NCBI GenBank assembly: GCA_016710365.1
Contig: JADJVW010000019.1
Span: 1 to 64,000, forward strand
From: Candidatus Caldilinea saccharophila
GTDB taxonomy: Bacteria; Chloroflexota; Anaerolineae; Caldilineales; Caldilineaceae
Length of the DNA stretch: 64,000 nt
Reading direction: 5' to 3'
Made by a program: the position numbers and the translations under genes. Under the pieces are notes generated by a model that did not search any database, was not told the DNA's origin, and was given only the letters and a program-made list of their open reading frames with translations. Shown in pieces: positions 51,162 to 59,811 of this stretch. The first letter of the stretch is position 1. Each line of letters starts with the position of its first letter.

Positions 51162-51178
51162 ATGTGGTCGTATCTCCA

Positions 51179-51211
51179 ACCTTCCAGGAAGCTCCGAGCT
51201 TCCTGGAAGGT
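51179..51211. repeat. Perfect hairpin between moxR and vWA genes
   Basis: ACCTTCCAGGAAGCT and AGCTTCCTGGAAGGT form a 15-base perfect stem with a 3-base loop (CCG). It could reduce vWA expression relative to MoxR, or be a dispersed repeat. Confidence 0.8.
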
Positions 51212-51228
51212 GCGCGCCGGGTTGCCCA

Positions 51229-52188
51229 TTATGCAGCGCCTCCTTGTGCGTGTCCTTGCCAGTCGATGCGCAGCTTGTAGAGCAGTTCGGGGAAGGGCAG
51301 CGCTTTGTTTTCATCCTTCAGGTCGTCCGCGGCATAGGGCGCGCTGCCAAAGCGATGTAGTGCGCCCAGCCAATCCAGGAACTCGCTGGTGCCGGGCGGC
51401 TTGTGCAGCCTGCCCTGCTGGCGCAGCGTCAGAAAGCGCTCCGTGGCGACCTGCACCAGCGCGGACGCCGGCGCCGCCTCCTGTTTCACGTGGTAATGGA
51501 TGTCGACGATACGCTGCAACTGCTCCGGCTGGCTTGGAAAATCGATGTAATGATAGAGACAGCGACGCAGGAATGGCGCCGGCAGGTTGCCCTTCTCCTT
51601 GTTGCTGGTCACGATGATGATGGGGTAATGGGCGGCGGTGATCGTCTCGCCCGTTTCGGCAATGTCAAAACGCCACGGCTCGTCGAGCACCGCCAGCAGG
51701 TCGTTAGGGAAATCGACGTCAGCCTTGTCGATCTCGTCGATCAACACCACGGCGCTGCACGTCTGCAACGCAAAGGCCTTGCCCAGCGCGCCCAACGTGC
51801 GATAGCCGACCGGGTCGCTGGGGTCGCGCAGTGGTTTGGCAGCAGAAGGCGGGCGCGTTGCTTCCAGCTTGGCGGTCTGCACGTCGTGTAGACGTAGGAT
51901 CGCGTCATAGGTGTACAGTCCCTCTTGCGCCTTGCTGGTGGAGCGCACGTCCCAGCGATAGAAGGGCAGCCCCAGTTCATAGGCGACCGCGCGCGCCAGC
52001 ATCGACTTGCCACAGCCCGCCTCGCCTTCGAGCAACAGCGGCCGGTGCAAGAAGATCGCCAGGTTGACCGCCTGGATCAGCGTGCCGGCGGCGATGTAGG
52101 GTTCGGGGGTTTTGGGGGAATCCTCATGTGGCTTCGCCGACCGGCGTGCTGGGTCGGCGGCAAAGGTGTACGAGTTGGCAATTGGCAT
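51229..52188 (-). CDS. MoxR-type AAA+ ATPase
   Basis: 319 residues. Walker A LLEGEAGCGKS, the MoxR segment FYRWDVRSTSKAQEGLYTYD, Walker B SAVVLIDEIDKADVDFPNDLL, sensor 1 IIVTSNKEKGNLPAPFLRRCLYHYIDFP (Arg finger). GGAG lies 7 bases before the ATG. In ternary conflict systems MoxR is proposed to remodel the vWA/VMAP partners on sensing a threat. It is unbroken and well conserved. Confidence 0.92.
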   Translation of the reverse strand: MPIANSYTFAADPARRSAKPHEDSPKTPEPYIAAGTLIQAVNLAIFLHRPLLLEGEAGCGKSMLARAVAYELGLPFYRWDVRSTSKAQEGLYTYDAILRLHDVQTAKLEATRPPSAAKPLRDPSDPVGYRTLGALGKAFALQTCSAVVLIDEIDKADVDFPNDLLAVLDEPWRFDIAETGETITAAHYPIIIVTSNKEKGNLPAPFLRRCLYHYIDFPSQPEQLQRIVDIHYHVKQEAAPASALVQVATERFLTLRQQGRLHKPPGTSEFLDWLGALHRFGSAPYAADDLKDENKALPFPELLYKLRIDWQGHAQGGAA

Positions 52189-52203
52189 CTGGCGTCTCCG
52201 TAG

Positions 52204-53247
52204 TTATGTGGGTAACGCTGGCGAAATAGTCGGTTGAGTTCGTCGCGCGCGCAGCGGTTCACCGTTGATACTGGCCGCAAAGATCGCGTGCGCTTTTTCG
52301 TTGAGGGTCGGGTTGTCCCAGCTTTCGGCAAGACCGGAACAATTGACCAGCCAATCCTTGATTTCGTCTTCGCTCCACCGAGAAAGGGGCAATTGGGCGA
52401 GCTGTCGCTGCTCTGGCTCATATCGACGCAGCGGACAGTACCGCGTTTTCAACGGCAGCGCTCTGGGCATCTTCCGACCGACGGCAAGAAACAGAATGCA
52501 CTTGACATAGGCGTGCCTGGCCGCGGCGCGCTGCAAACTGCTGACGAGTGTCACCCAGAACTCATCCAACAGCCAGGCAAGGAAATGTTCGTGCGCATAG
52601 AGATCGGCATCCACTGTCACCTCGATGAGCAGGACGTGCCCCGGTCCCAGTGCGCCGCACATCTTGTCGGTTAGTTTGTGCACGTGCGACGTGTACGCCA
52701 GACTATCCTGTATACCATCGTCAGGCAGATGGCCAAAGCTGCTGCCCAGCCGCCTGAGAAATGACGCCGGGGTAAGTAGCGTGTAATCGTCAATCCCCGC
52801 CTTTTCCAAGCGTAACTTGTTGTAACCGACATTTGTACTCAACCAGTCAACCATCCGCTGCACAAAGAGGTCAGCGCACATCGTGCGGAAATCTGGCGCC
52901 AGGATCAACGCAGCGCCGCCTTCCGCGCGGTTGACATGGCGCTCATAGATGTCTTGGAAGTCCTGCCATGCGTCGCGGAAGTCGATCTTGGGGAGTTGGT
53001 CTTCCCAGACCTGCTGCTGCCGGCGTATGTCACGTGTGCCCGCAGGCTGTTCCAGCGCTTGCAGCGCATCCCACAACTTCGTCATTTCCGCATTGAAGTC
53101 ATTCATCTGCGCCTGGAGCTGCGGTTTTTCGCTTGCGTTGGTCGTTGTGCGCAGTTGCTTAGCGGCAAGGGAGTATTGCTGCTGAAGTTGAACATAGTGG
53201 TATTCCAGTTCCTGCTTCTTCAGTTCAATAGGACTTAACAGACTCAT
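52204..53247 (-). CDS. Coiled-coil plus iSTAND-like protein
   Basis: 347 residues. Residues about 5-65 (IELKKQELEYHYVQLQQQYSLAAKQLRTTTNASEKPQLQAQ) are the shared coiled coil of this locus. The rest (FRDAWQDFQDIYERH...GGAALILAPDFRTMCADLFVQRMVDWL...HVLLIEVTVDADLY) resembles an inactive STAND-type NTPase fold with no P-loop visible; this assignment is tentative. It ends 15 bases before moxR and follows the EAD1 adaptor by 38 bases, so it is in the same operon. Confidence 0.7.
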   Translation of the reverse strand: MSLLSPIELKKQELEYHYVQLQQQYSLAAKQLRTTTNASEKPQLQAQMNDFNAEMTKLWDALQALEQPAGTRDIRRQQQVWEDQLPKIDFRDAWQDFQDIYERHVNRAEGGAALILAPDFRTMCADLFVQRMVDWLSTNVGYNKLRLEKAGIDDYTLLTPASFLRRLGSSFGHLPDDGIQDSLAYTSHVHKLTDKMCGALGPGHVLLIEVTVDADLYAHEHFLAWLLDEFWVTLVSSLQRAAARHAYVKCILFLAVGRKMPRALPLKTRYCPLRRYEPEQRQLAQLPLSRWSEDEIKDWLVNCSGLAESWDNPTLNEKAHAIFAASINGEPLRARRTQPTISPALPT

Positions 53248-53285
53248 GTGCGTTTCACTTCATGTAGCATAGTTTTTGTGAAAAT

Positions 53286-53780
53286 CTACTGGTTCAGCCG
53301 GTCAATCTCCGCCTGCACCGCCGCCATTTCTCCCTCCAACTGGCGCAGCCGCTCTTGCAGCACCGGCCGGTTGGCCGCGTTGAGCTCCGTGCGCAGTTGC
53401 TGGCTGGCGGCGGTGTACTGTGCGGCCAGCAGCTTGAGCGATTCCTCCTGTTCGCGCAGGAGCAGGGCGGATACGGCGGAGCCTGGGCCTGGCCGGGACG
53501 GAGGGGCATCTTCTACGCCCAATGTCTGGGCAACCGCGCGCAGGCGTGCATTGCCGGCATTGCTGCGCCGGGCGCCTGCCACCAACTCGTCCTCCCGGCC
53601 CGCGCTGATCGCCCACTCGATCAGGCTGAAGGTCACGGCGCGCAGGTTGTCGCCGCCGGCGATGGCGTCGAGATTTTCGCCCAGCTCGACGCGCACCATC
53701 ATGCGCAAATCGTCGCGGCGCGGGTAGGCGTCGAGCAAAGCTTCGAGCAGATGGGCGATCTGAGGTCCGGTGAGCGACAT
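53286..53780 (-). CDS. EAD1-coiled-coil adaptor
   Basis: 164 residues. Residues 1-90 are EAD1 (MSLTGPQIAHLLEALLDAYPRRDDLRMMVRVELGENLDAIAGGDNLRAV), similar to the EAD1 of the TIR-FGE protein. Residues about 105-164 are the coiled coil seen in the iSTAND-like and transglutaminase-like proteins (LLAAQYTAASQQLRTELNAANRP). No catalytic domain is present. It probably bridges the EAD1 and coiled-coil groups of effectors. First gene of the minus-strand conflict operon. The ATG at 53780 matches the EAD1 start. Confidence 0.85.
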   Translation of the reverse strand: MSLTGPQIAHLLEALLDAYPRRDDLRMMVRVELGENLDAIAGGDNLRAVTFSLIEWAISAGREDELVAGARRSNAGNARLRAVAQTLGVEDAPPSRPGPGSAVSALLLREQEESLKLLAAQYTAASQQLRTELNAANRPVLQERLRQLEGEMAAVQAEIDRLNQ

Positions 53781-53975
53781 TCGGCAGTTTGCCTCCGGGC
53801 AGGGTGCAAATGTTACGCTGGGATATGGTGACATTTGCTCCCCCTGGGTGGCGGATAGGTTATTGTAGCGCTATTGTAGCATAATCCGCACTGGCGACGG
53901 CATTGCTAGAGATGTGCTATAGTAGGAGCACAGATCAGAAAGTGGAAGTAGAAATTGGACAAAGGTGGGTGCGCG

Positions 53976-54290
53976 ATGTCTGCTGGGAATGCAACGATGG
54001 TCTTTGATGTTCCCCATGACCAACTGGCAGCCTTTTGCCAGCGCAATGCCGTGCGCGAGTTGGCGCTCTTTGGCTCGGCGCTTGGTGCAGAGTTCGGCGC
54101 AGGGAGCGATATCGATCTTCTGGTGGACTTTGCCCCAGATGCACGCATTGGGTTTCTCGCGCTGGCGCGCATGCAGCGTGAATTAACAAGCATCCTTGGT
54201 CGCACGGTCGATCTAGTGCCGAAAGCGGGGCTGAAGCCAGCAATTCGCCGGCAAGTGCTGGAGAATGCCAGGATCATCTATGCGCAGTGA
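53976..54290 (+). CDS. mntA: MNT-type nucleotidyltransferase antitoxin
   Basis: 104 residues, minimal nucleotidyltransferase: ELALFGSALGAEFGAGSDIDLLVDF (GSx10DxD). In MntA-HepT pairs this enzyme AMPylates the HEPN toxin near its RxxxxH site to silence it. The ATG at 53976 has AAAGGTGGG upstream; the in-frame TTG at 53955 is the alternative. It overlaps the HEPN gene by 11 bases and is divergent from the conflict operon. Confidence 0.9.
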   Translation: MSAGNATMVFDVPHDQLAAFCQRNAVRELALFGSALGAEFGAGSDIDLLVDFAPDARIGFLALARMQRELTSILGRTVDLVPKAGLKPAIRRQVLENARIIYAQ

Positions 54291-54648
54291 TCGGCTCTAT
54301 CTTGAAGACATCATTGCTGCGGCAGATGCCATCCAACGTATCATTGCGGAGATTGTCGGCGAGTCAGCTTTTCACGACGATGAGTTGCGCCAAAGTGCGG
54401 TGCTGCAAAAGCTGATTGTGATTGGCGAAGCAGCGACAAGGTTGTCTCCCGAATTGCGCAGCCAATCTTCACCCATCGATTGGCCTGACATCGTTGCATT
54501 TCGGAATATAGCTGTCCACGCGTATTTCAGTATAGACTGGTCGATTGTGTGGGTTACGGCGCAAGATGATGTTCCCAAGCTGCGTGCCCAGGTGCAGACG
54601 ATATTGAACCAACTTGACGCCAATTTCGACCTGCCCGAGATCATTTGA
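54280..54648 (+). CDS. hepT: HEPN toxin (HepT-like, DUF86)
   Basis: 122 residues, all-helical HEPN RNase: VLQKLIVIGEAATRLSPELR, DWPDIVAFRNIAVHAYFSID with the RxxxxH active site (RNIAVH). It probably cleaves RNA when not modified by the adjacent MntA. The ATG at 54280 lies within the end of mntA, giving tight coupling. Confidence 0.92.
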   Translation: MRSDRLYLEDIIAAADAIQRIIAEIVGESAFHDDELRQSAVLQKLIVIGEAATRLSPELRSQSSPIDWPDIVAFRNIAVHAYFSIDWSIVWVTAQDDVPKLRAQVQTILNQLDANFDLPEII

Positions 54649-54660
54649 CCTGAAAGGCGG

Positions 54661-54762
54661 CAAGTCGAGATTTTCGCCCAGCTCGACGCGCACCATCATG
54701 CGCAGATTGTCGTGGCACGGGTAGGCGTCGAGCAGGTGGGCGATCTGAGGTCCGGTGAGCAT
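54661..54762 (-). pseudogene. EAD1 fragment
   Basis: The minus strand from 54762 reads MLTGPQIAHLLDAYPCHDNLRMMVRVELGENLD, nearly the start of the adaptor at 53780 with a few residues missing, then loses similarity. The frame continues antisense through hepT. A duplicated or split EAD1 copy. Confidence 0.8.
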
Positions 54763-54803
54763 AGGCGGTTCCGAAGGATGGGGTTGCCAGTTTTTCCCAT
54801 AAT

Positions 54804-54916
54804 AACACTACAGCGGATGCAGGGAAACAGCGGATTCGCCCTCTGCGCCAATCACTCGATCACCGCTCCGCGGCGAAACCAAATCCGTTGTTTCCTCAAA
54901 TCCGCTGTTGTGTTTA
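54804..54916. repeat. AACACTACAGCGG palindromic element
   Basis: Same family as 43158-43484: AACACTACAGCGGATGCAGG at one end and the inverse (AAATCCGCTGTTGTGTTTA) at the other. The stop codon of the rhamnosidase gene (TAA at 54914-54916) lies in its end. Confidence 0.8.
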
Positions 54917-57412
54917 GGCCGTCACCACATGCCGCCCCGCGGACAGCGAACGCACCGGCTGCCCGGCAAACGCCACCACTACCGGCACGGGCGAGTCCAC
55001 CGTCACCTGCGCGCCGCTCACCTCCACGTGGATCAGGCCGTGCGGCGTTGGCACGGCGCCTTTGGCCCACACCAGGCGACCGAGGCGCGGGGCAATGCGC
55101 GCGGCGGCATAGCCCGGCGCGGCTGGGGTGACGCCCAGCGTGTAGAAAATCAGGTCACGCGTCGGCGTGCAGCTCCAGCCGTGGACGTGCGTGCCCCACC
55201 CCCAGCACTCGCCGATCGTGTCGTAACCGCTTGCCAGGAATTCCAACCAGCGCGGGTAGAGATCGGGCAGACGGTCGGCCAGCCCGGCCAGCGCCACCGC
55301 GTCGTGCACGGTATAGCTCATAAAAGGCTCCGCGCTGACGACCTCGCGTTCCGCATCCCAGTCAATTTCGTAGATGCCCATGAACTGCTTACGCATCTTT
55401 TCCATCGAGTACTCGCCGTCGGGGCTGCCGGTCCACGAACGCACCACCACGCGGCCAGGGTCGGTGATACGCTCGATGATGCGCGGCCAGCGCGCTTCAG
55501 GCGCCAGTCCCGCGCAGATCGCCAGCGCGCCGGCCAACTGGCTCATTTCCGGCCGCATCACCCCATCGACGATGTGATCGACATAGGCGCCGCGGCTCTC
55601 GTCCCAGAAGATCTCGAAGCCACCCTTGACGCGCGTGTACAGCCCTTCGGCCCAACGCTGGCTGCTGCGTTCTTCCAGCCAGGCGGCCATCTCGGCAAAT
55701 TCGCGCAGTCCACGCGACCAGAGCGCGGTCAGCACCGAGGACGTGTCGGCTATCGAAACGCTCGACCAATCAACCAGATTCCACTCGACCACATCCTTCA
55801 GGACGCCAGCGGCCGTCTGGTAGGGGGCGTACCAGCGCAGGATGCGTTCGATGGTAGGCATGAACGCCTTCACCGCGTCGCGGTCACCGCTGAATCGATA
55901 AAAATTATAGACGCCGTGCACCCAGTGCAGCGCCCAGTCGGGAATCGTGTAGCCGCCGCTCGCCTCGATGTCGCCCACGACGCTCATCGGCAAAATGCCG
56001 TCGGAGCGCGGTGAGTTGCCGAGCGTCAGATAGTGCCACGCTAGCCGCCAGTCCTGGTTGGTGGCAAGGTGCACCATCTGATGGACGACGCTGTCGCCGA
56101 CCCAGGCGCGCTGCTCGCGCGTCGGGCAGTCGAGGAAGGCATCGTGCGAGTTGAGCTGCACGGTGCGGATGCCGGCGACGTAGAGACGGTTCAGGTCATC
56201 ATCGCTGCAGGTGAAAGTCGCGCCCGCCTGCCACGGATACAACTGCTCACGCACGTGGAAGTCCCGCACCGTCACCTGTCCCGTCGCCCCATGCACCACC
56301 AGGTACGCGTAGCGGAAGCCGTTGGAGTCGAAGACCTCGAAGCGGTCGTCGGCGCCGCGTGCAAGGTAGCGCGTGCCGGCATGAGAACCGACCATGCCAA
56401 CCGGTCGCGTAAGCGGATCTTCTACATAGGAGAAATCGAGCACCGCGCCGGCCGGCGCGTCGATCGCAAAGCCGACCAGCCCGGAGACGATGCGCCCCAT
56501 GTCGAAGATCACGCGCACGCAGCCATCACCAGGCACGTCGAGGGCGATCGGCAGGCTGTCGGGTTGCGCGGTGGCGGTGCGCTCCATCCCGAGCGTGGCC
56601 TCCACGCGGCGCACCGGGCTGCCGATCGCCGGGTCGATCACGCCAGCAAAGGTTTCGACGTTCACGCTGGCTGGCGTGCGCATCTCGCCGTCCAGCATGG
56701 CGATCGTGCGCGGATAAAGCGGGCCGTAGGGGTCGGTCGGTGGCTGCGTGCGGGCAAAGCCGCCAATATGCACCGCCGGCACGACCTGTGCGCTGCCCCA
56801 CGTCCCATCGTCGAATCCGATCGTTTTCCAATCGTGCGGAAAGCGCCGCGCGTCAAAAAGCTCGACGGGCACGCCGCCACCCACCAGATTGTGCGCGCCA
56901 GCCGACTCGTCAGTGAGCCAGCCTTCCGCCTTGCGCGCCTTCCAGCTTGGATCGCTGGTCAGCCAGCCGGCCTCGCCCAGGTTGGCCTCGAAGACGAGGA
57001 TACCCGTCTTGCCGAGCATCATATTGGGTGTGGCGGGCATCCAGTAGGATTTGGGTGTGCCGTAATATTTCACGTAAATGGCGATGAGATTGTCGCCGAC
57101 TTGCAGAGAGGGCGCCAGATCGACCAGATCATAGTGCAGGCGGCGCGGCTGGCTGCGCACCGGCCCGCGACAAACCTCCTGACCGTTGACGAACAGGGCG
57201 TAGCGCGAATCCGCCGTGATGCGTGCAGGGACGCGCACCGGCACGCGGTCAAGCTGGAAGTGACGGCGAAAAAGGCCGTGCGCCTCTGCCGCCTGGGGAT
57301 CGATGGCTGAAGATAGGCCGACGCCAGGTTGAACCGGCTCTTCGGGAACCCAGATCCAGTGACCCTGCCAGCGGATTTCCGAAAAGTCGGCCGGTGTGAT
57401 GGGTTGAGACAT
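54914..57412 (-). CDS. Alpha-L-rhamnosidase (GH78)
   Basis: 832 residues; hydrolysis of terminal alpha-L-rhamnose from plant or bacterial glycans. The N-terminal carbohydrate-binding-like beta domains (ITADSRYALFVNGQEVCRGPVRSQPRRLHYD) precede the (alpha/alpha)6 catalytic domain with AFLDCPTREQRAWVGDSVVHQ, the acidic signature of GH78. The C-terminal beta domain follows WGWGTHVHGWSCTPTRDL. No signal peptide is seen, so it appears cytoplasmic. No transporter or rhamnose pathway gene is adjacent. Confidence 0.92.
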   Translation of the reverse strand: MSQPITPADFSEIRWQGHWIWVPEEPVQPGVGLSSAIDPQAAEAHGLFRRHFQLDRVPVRVPARITADSRYALFVNGQEVCRGPVRSQPRRLHYDLVDLAPSLQVGDNLIAIYVKYYGTPKSYWMPATPNMMLGKTGILVFEANLGEAGWLTSDPSWKARKAEGWLTDESAGAHNLVGGGVPVELFDARRFPHDWKTIGFDDGTWGSAQVVPAVHIGGFARTQPPTDPYGPLYPRTIAMLDGEMRTPASVNVETFAGVIDPAIGSPVRRVEATLGMERTATAQPDSLPIALDVPGDGCVRVIFDMGRIVSGLVGFAIDAPAGAVLDFSYVEDPLTRPVGMVGSHAGTRYLARGADDRFEVFDSNGFRYAYLVVHGATGQVTVRDFHVREQLYPWQAGATFTCSDDDLNRLYVAGIRTVQLNSHDAFLDCPTREQRAWVGDSVVHQMVHLATNQDWRLAWHYLTLGNSPRSDGILPMSVVGDIEASGGYTIPDWALHWVHGVYNFYRFSGDRDAVKAFMPTIERILRWYAPYQTAAGVLKDVVEWNLVDWSSVSIADTSSVLTALWSRGLREFAEMAAWLEERSSQRWAEGLYTRVKGGFEIFWDESRGAYVDHIVDGVMRPEMSQLAGALAICAGLAPEARWPRIIERITDPGRVVVRSWTGSPDGEYSMEKMRKQFMGIYEIDWDAEREVVSAEPFMSYTVHDAVALAGLADRLPDLYPRWLEFLASGYDTIGECWGWGTHVHGWSCTPTRDLIFYTLGVTPAAPGYAAARIAPRLGRLVWAKGAVPTPHGLIHVEVSGAQVTVDSPVPVVVAFAGQPVRSLSAGRHVVTA

Positions 57413-57645
57413 GAAAACCTCCTGGGACGTGCGGATGCATGGTGCGTTTGAACGACGAAAAATGGTGTTAAACTGACGGCGAGTGTAAAAAATTATCCAC
57501 AGATTGCGCAGATTTCACAGATGACAACCCATACGCGCCGCTTTGATATCAGCGCCGCAGCCGTAGGTCGGGCTATTAGCCCGACATCGTTACATCGACG
57601 CTCGATCCTCGTTGCCAAGAGGTTACACTTGGCAACGATAAATCT
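57413..57645. repeat. Intergenic repeats: ATTATCCACAGATT piece and REP-like palindrome
   Basis: ATTATCCACAGATTGCGCAG (about 57490) belongs to the same dispersed type as 28917-29003. GTAGGTCGGGCTATTAGCCC (57563-57582) is the REP-like palindrome of 40113-40310. No gene is seen. Confidence 0.65.
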
Positions 57646-58473
57646 TCAACGGCGCAGCCGCTCGATCAACTTGCGCAGCACGGCTTCCTCTTCCGGCGTC
57701 ACGTCCTGCATCGGGGCGTCGTGAGGGTCAAGGATCGTCTCGCCCAGCTTGCTGAAGGCCAGCGCACGCAAGTCCTCCTCCAGCGGGTCGCTGACGCGGT
57801 GATCCTCGACAATGCGGCCATCCTGCATCCGCAAGATGCGTTGGGTGGCCTGAGCCACACGGCGGTCATGCGTCACCACCGCGATCGTTGCGCCCTCGCT
57901 GCGTTGAAGTTCGCCCAACAATTGTAGGATTTCCTCCCCGCTCTGGCTGTCGAGCGCGCCGGTCGGCTCGTCGGCCAGCACCAGCTTGGGATGGTTCGCC
58001 AGCGCGCGGGCAATGGCGACGCGCTGGCGTTGGCCGCCGGAAAGCTGGTTGGGCAGGTGCTTTGCGCGCGGCGCCAGCCCCACCAGCGTCAGCAAGTGCA
58101 TGGCGCGTGCGTGGCGCTCTCTGGCGCTGGCGACGCGACCCTGCATCGGCGTCTCGATATTTTCGAGCGCCGTCAGCGTCGGCAGCAAGTTGTGAAGCTG
58201 GAAGATAAAGCCCACGGTGTGTGCGCGGAAATCGTCCACGTTTTTGAGCTGCGCCAGATTCTCCCCGGCGACCCAGACCTCGCCCGCGGACGGTTGGTCG
58301 AGCGCGCCCAGCAAGTTGAGCAGCGTGCTTTTACCGCAGCCGCTCGGCCCCATGATGGCGACAAACTCACCAGCGCCGACGGTCAGGTTGACATCGTCCA
58401 GCGCGTGCACGGCGGTCTCGCCGCTGCCGTACACCTTGGAAAGCTGAATCGTCTCAATCAGTGCATCGTGCAT
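57646..58473 (-). CDS. ABC transporter ATPase (LolD/MacB type)
   Basis: 275 residues. Walker A MGPSGCGKST, Q-loop FIFQLHNLLPTLTALENIE, signature LSGGQRQRVAIARAL, Walker B LVLADEPTGALDS, H-loop VVTHD. It has an extra acidic C-terminus (about 45 residues). The ATG at 58473 gives MHDALIETIQLSKVYG. Its neighbours upstream are an adaptor (HlyD-like) and a fused FtsX permease, so together they form a MacAB-like mechanotransmission exporter. The substrate is unknown. Confidence 0.93.
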   Translation of the reverse strand: MHDALIETIQLSKVYGSGETAVHALDDVNLTVGAGEFVAIMGPSGCGKSTLLNLLGALDQPSAGEVWVAGENLAQLKNVDDFRAHTVGFIFQLHNLLPTLTALENIETPMQGRVASARERHARAMHLLTLVGLAPRAKHLPNQLSGGQRQRVAIARALANHPKLVLADEPTGALDSQSGEEILQLLGELQRSEGATIAVVTHDRRVAQATQRILRMQDGRIVEDHRVSDPLEEDLRALAFSKLGETILDPHDAPMQDVTPEEEAVLRKLIERLRR

Positions 58474-58486
58474 GGGATAAAGTGTT

Positions 58487-59809
58487 CTACTCCGGCTGGA
58501 TATTGACAAAAGCCGTCATGCCCCACCGCAGCGCGGGATCAAGGTCGGCTACGTCGACATCGACGGTGTAATTGGTGCTGCCCTGCACCGCCGAACTGAC
58601 CGGCGCCACCGACGTGACGACGCCGGTGAAGACACGGTCGGGCAACGCGTCGAAAGTGACTTCCACTGTTTGCCCATCCTGGACGTAAATGACGTCGGTC
58701 TCGCGCAGGTCGGTGGTCTCGATATGCATCTGGTGCGTGTCGCCGAAAAGGATGGCGGCTTCACCAGGATTGATGATCTCGCCCGGCCGCACGTTGATGG
58801 CGCCTACTTGCCCGTCGAAAGGCGCGGTCACCTGCGTCAAACGCACCTGGGCGGTGACAGAGGCCAGCGCTGCCTGCGCCGAAGCGATGCGTGCCTCCGC
58901 CATGTCAATATCTTCGGCAGTAGCGCCTTCCAGCAGCCGATCCAGCGCGGCCTGGGCGCTGGCGACTTGCGCCATGGCCGCACGCACGTTGGCTTCGGCG
59001 CCGGGCGCCCGGCTTTCGGCCGTGCTGACGCCTGCCCGCGCTACGTCGATGGCGCGGGCAGCCACCGCCAGTTGCGCCGAGGACGGGCCTTGCAGGATGG
59101 CGGCTTGCTGCGCGTTGGCAGCCTCCAGGTTGGCGGTGGCCTGCGCCAGCGCCAGCGACTGCGGCATGGCGCCGATGGCCGGATCGCCCTTCACGATGTT
59201 ATAGGCGGCCTGTGCGTTTTTTAACCCGGCTTCGGCCTGGGCAATGACAGCCTGCGCCGCCACCTGCTCCTGTGCGTTTGGATGGCTGGCCGCCTCGGCG
59301 TACTGTGCCTGGGCCTGGGCAACTTGCGCCTGCGCCGTCTCCACCGCCGACTGCACCTCCAGCAGGGCCGCGCCGGCCACGGCGACCTGCGCCCTGGCCG
59401 CTGCGACGGCCGCCTGCACGGCCGCGATCTCGGCTGGAGTGGCGCCGGCCTTGAGCTTGGCAAGCGCGGCGGTGGCCTCCTGCACTGCGGCTTCTGCTAC
59501 CGCCACTTGTCCTTGCAGCACGCTGTTTTCCATCTCCAGCAGGAGATCACCCGCCGCGACCCAATCCCCGCTCGCGACATGGACGGCGGTGACTGTGCCC
59601 GATGTGGCTGGTCCAAGACTCGCCCACGTCACCGGCGTCAACTTGCCTGACGCCCAGATGACTTGCTCCGGCGTCTGTTCCAGCGCTGCTGCGGCCGCAG
59701 CTTCCGCTTCGAGGGTGGCTGCCTGCTGCTCCAGGTAATAAGTGTAGCCCCACCATCCTACTGCCGCCAGCACAGCAATGACGAGCACCCAGGTGATAAC
59801 GCGTCGCAT
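58487..59809 (-). CDS. HlyD-like periplasmic adaptor (membrane fusion protein)
   Basis: 440 residues: N-terminal membrane anchor (ITWVLVIAVLAAVGWWGYTYYL), a lipoyl/beta-barrel half (GTVTAVHVASGDWVAAGDLLLEME), a very long Ala-rich coiled-coil hairpin (residues about 100-320), then APFDGQVGAINVRPGEIINPGEAAILF and a beta-barrel end. It is expected to link the FtsX-type permease with outer layers of the envelope. 13 bases before the ATPase gene. Confidence 0.92.
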   Translation of the reverse strand: MRRVITWVLVIAVLAAVGWWGYTYYLEQQAATLEAEAAAAAALEQTPEQVIWASGKLTPVTWASLGPATSGTVTAVHVASGDWVAAGDLLLEMENSVLQGQVAVAEAAVQEATAALAKLKAGATPAEIAAVQAAVAAARAQVAVAGAALLEVQSAVETAQAQVAQAQAQYAEAASHPNAQEQVAAQAVIAQAEAGLKNAQAAYNIVKGDPAIGAMPQSLALAQATANLEAANAQQAAILQGPSSAQLAVAARAIDVARAGVSTAESRAPGAEANVRAAMAQVASAQAALDRLLEGATAEDIDMAEARIASAQAALASVTAQVRLTQVTAPFDGQVGAINVRPGEIINPGEAAILFGDTHQMHIETTDLRETDVIYVQDGQTVEVTFDALPDRVFTGVVTSVAPVSSAVQGSTNYTVDVDVADLDPALRWGMTAFVNIQPE

Positions 59810-59811
59810 AA

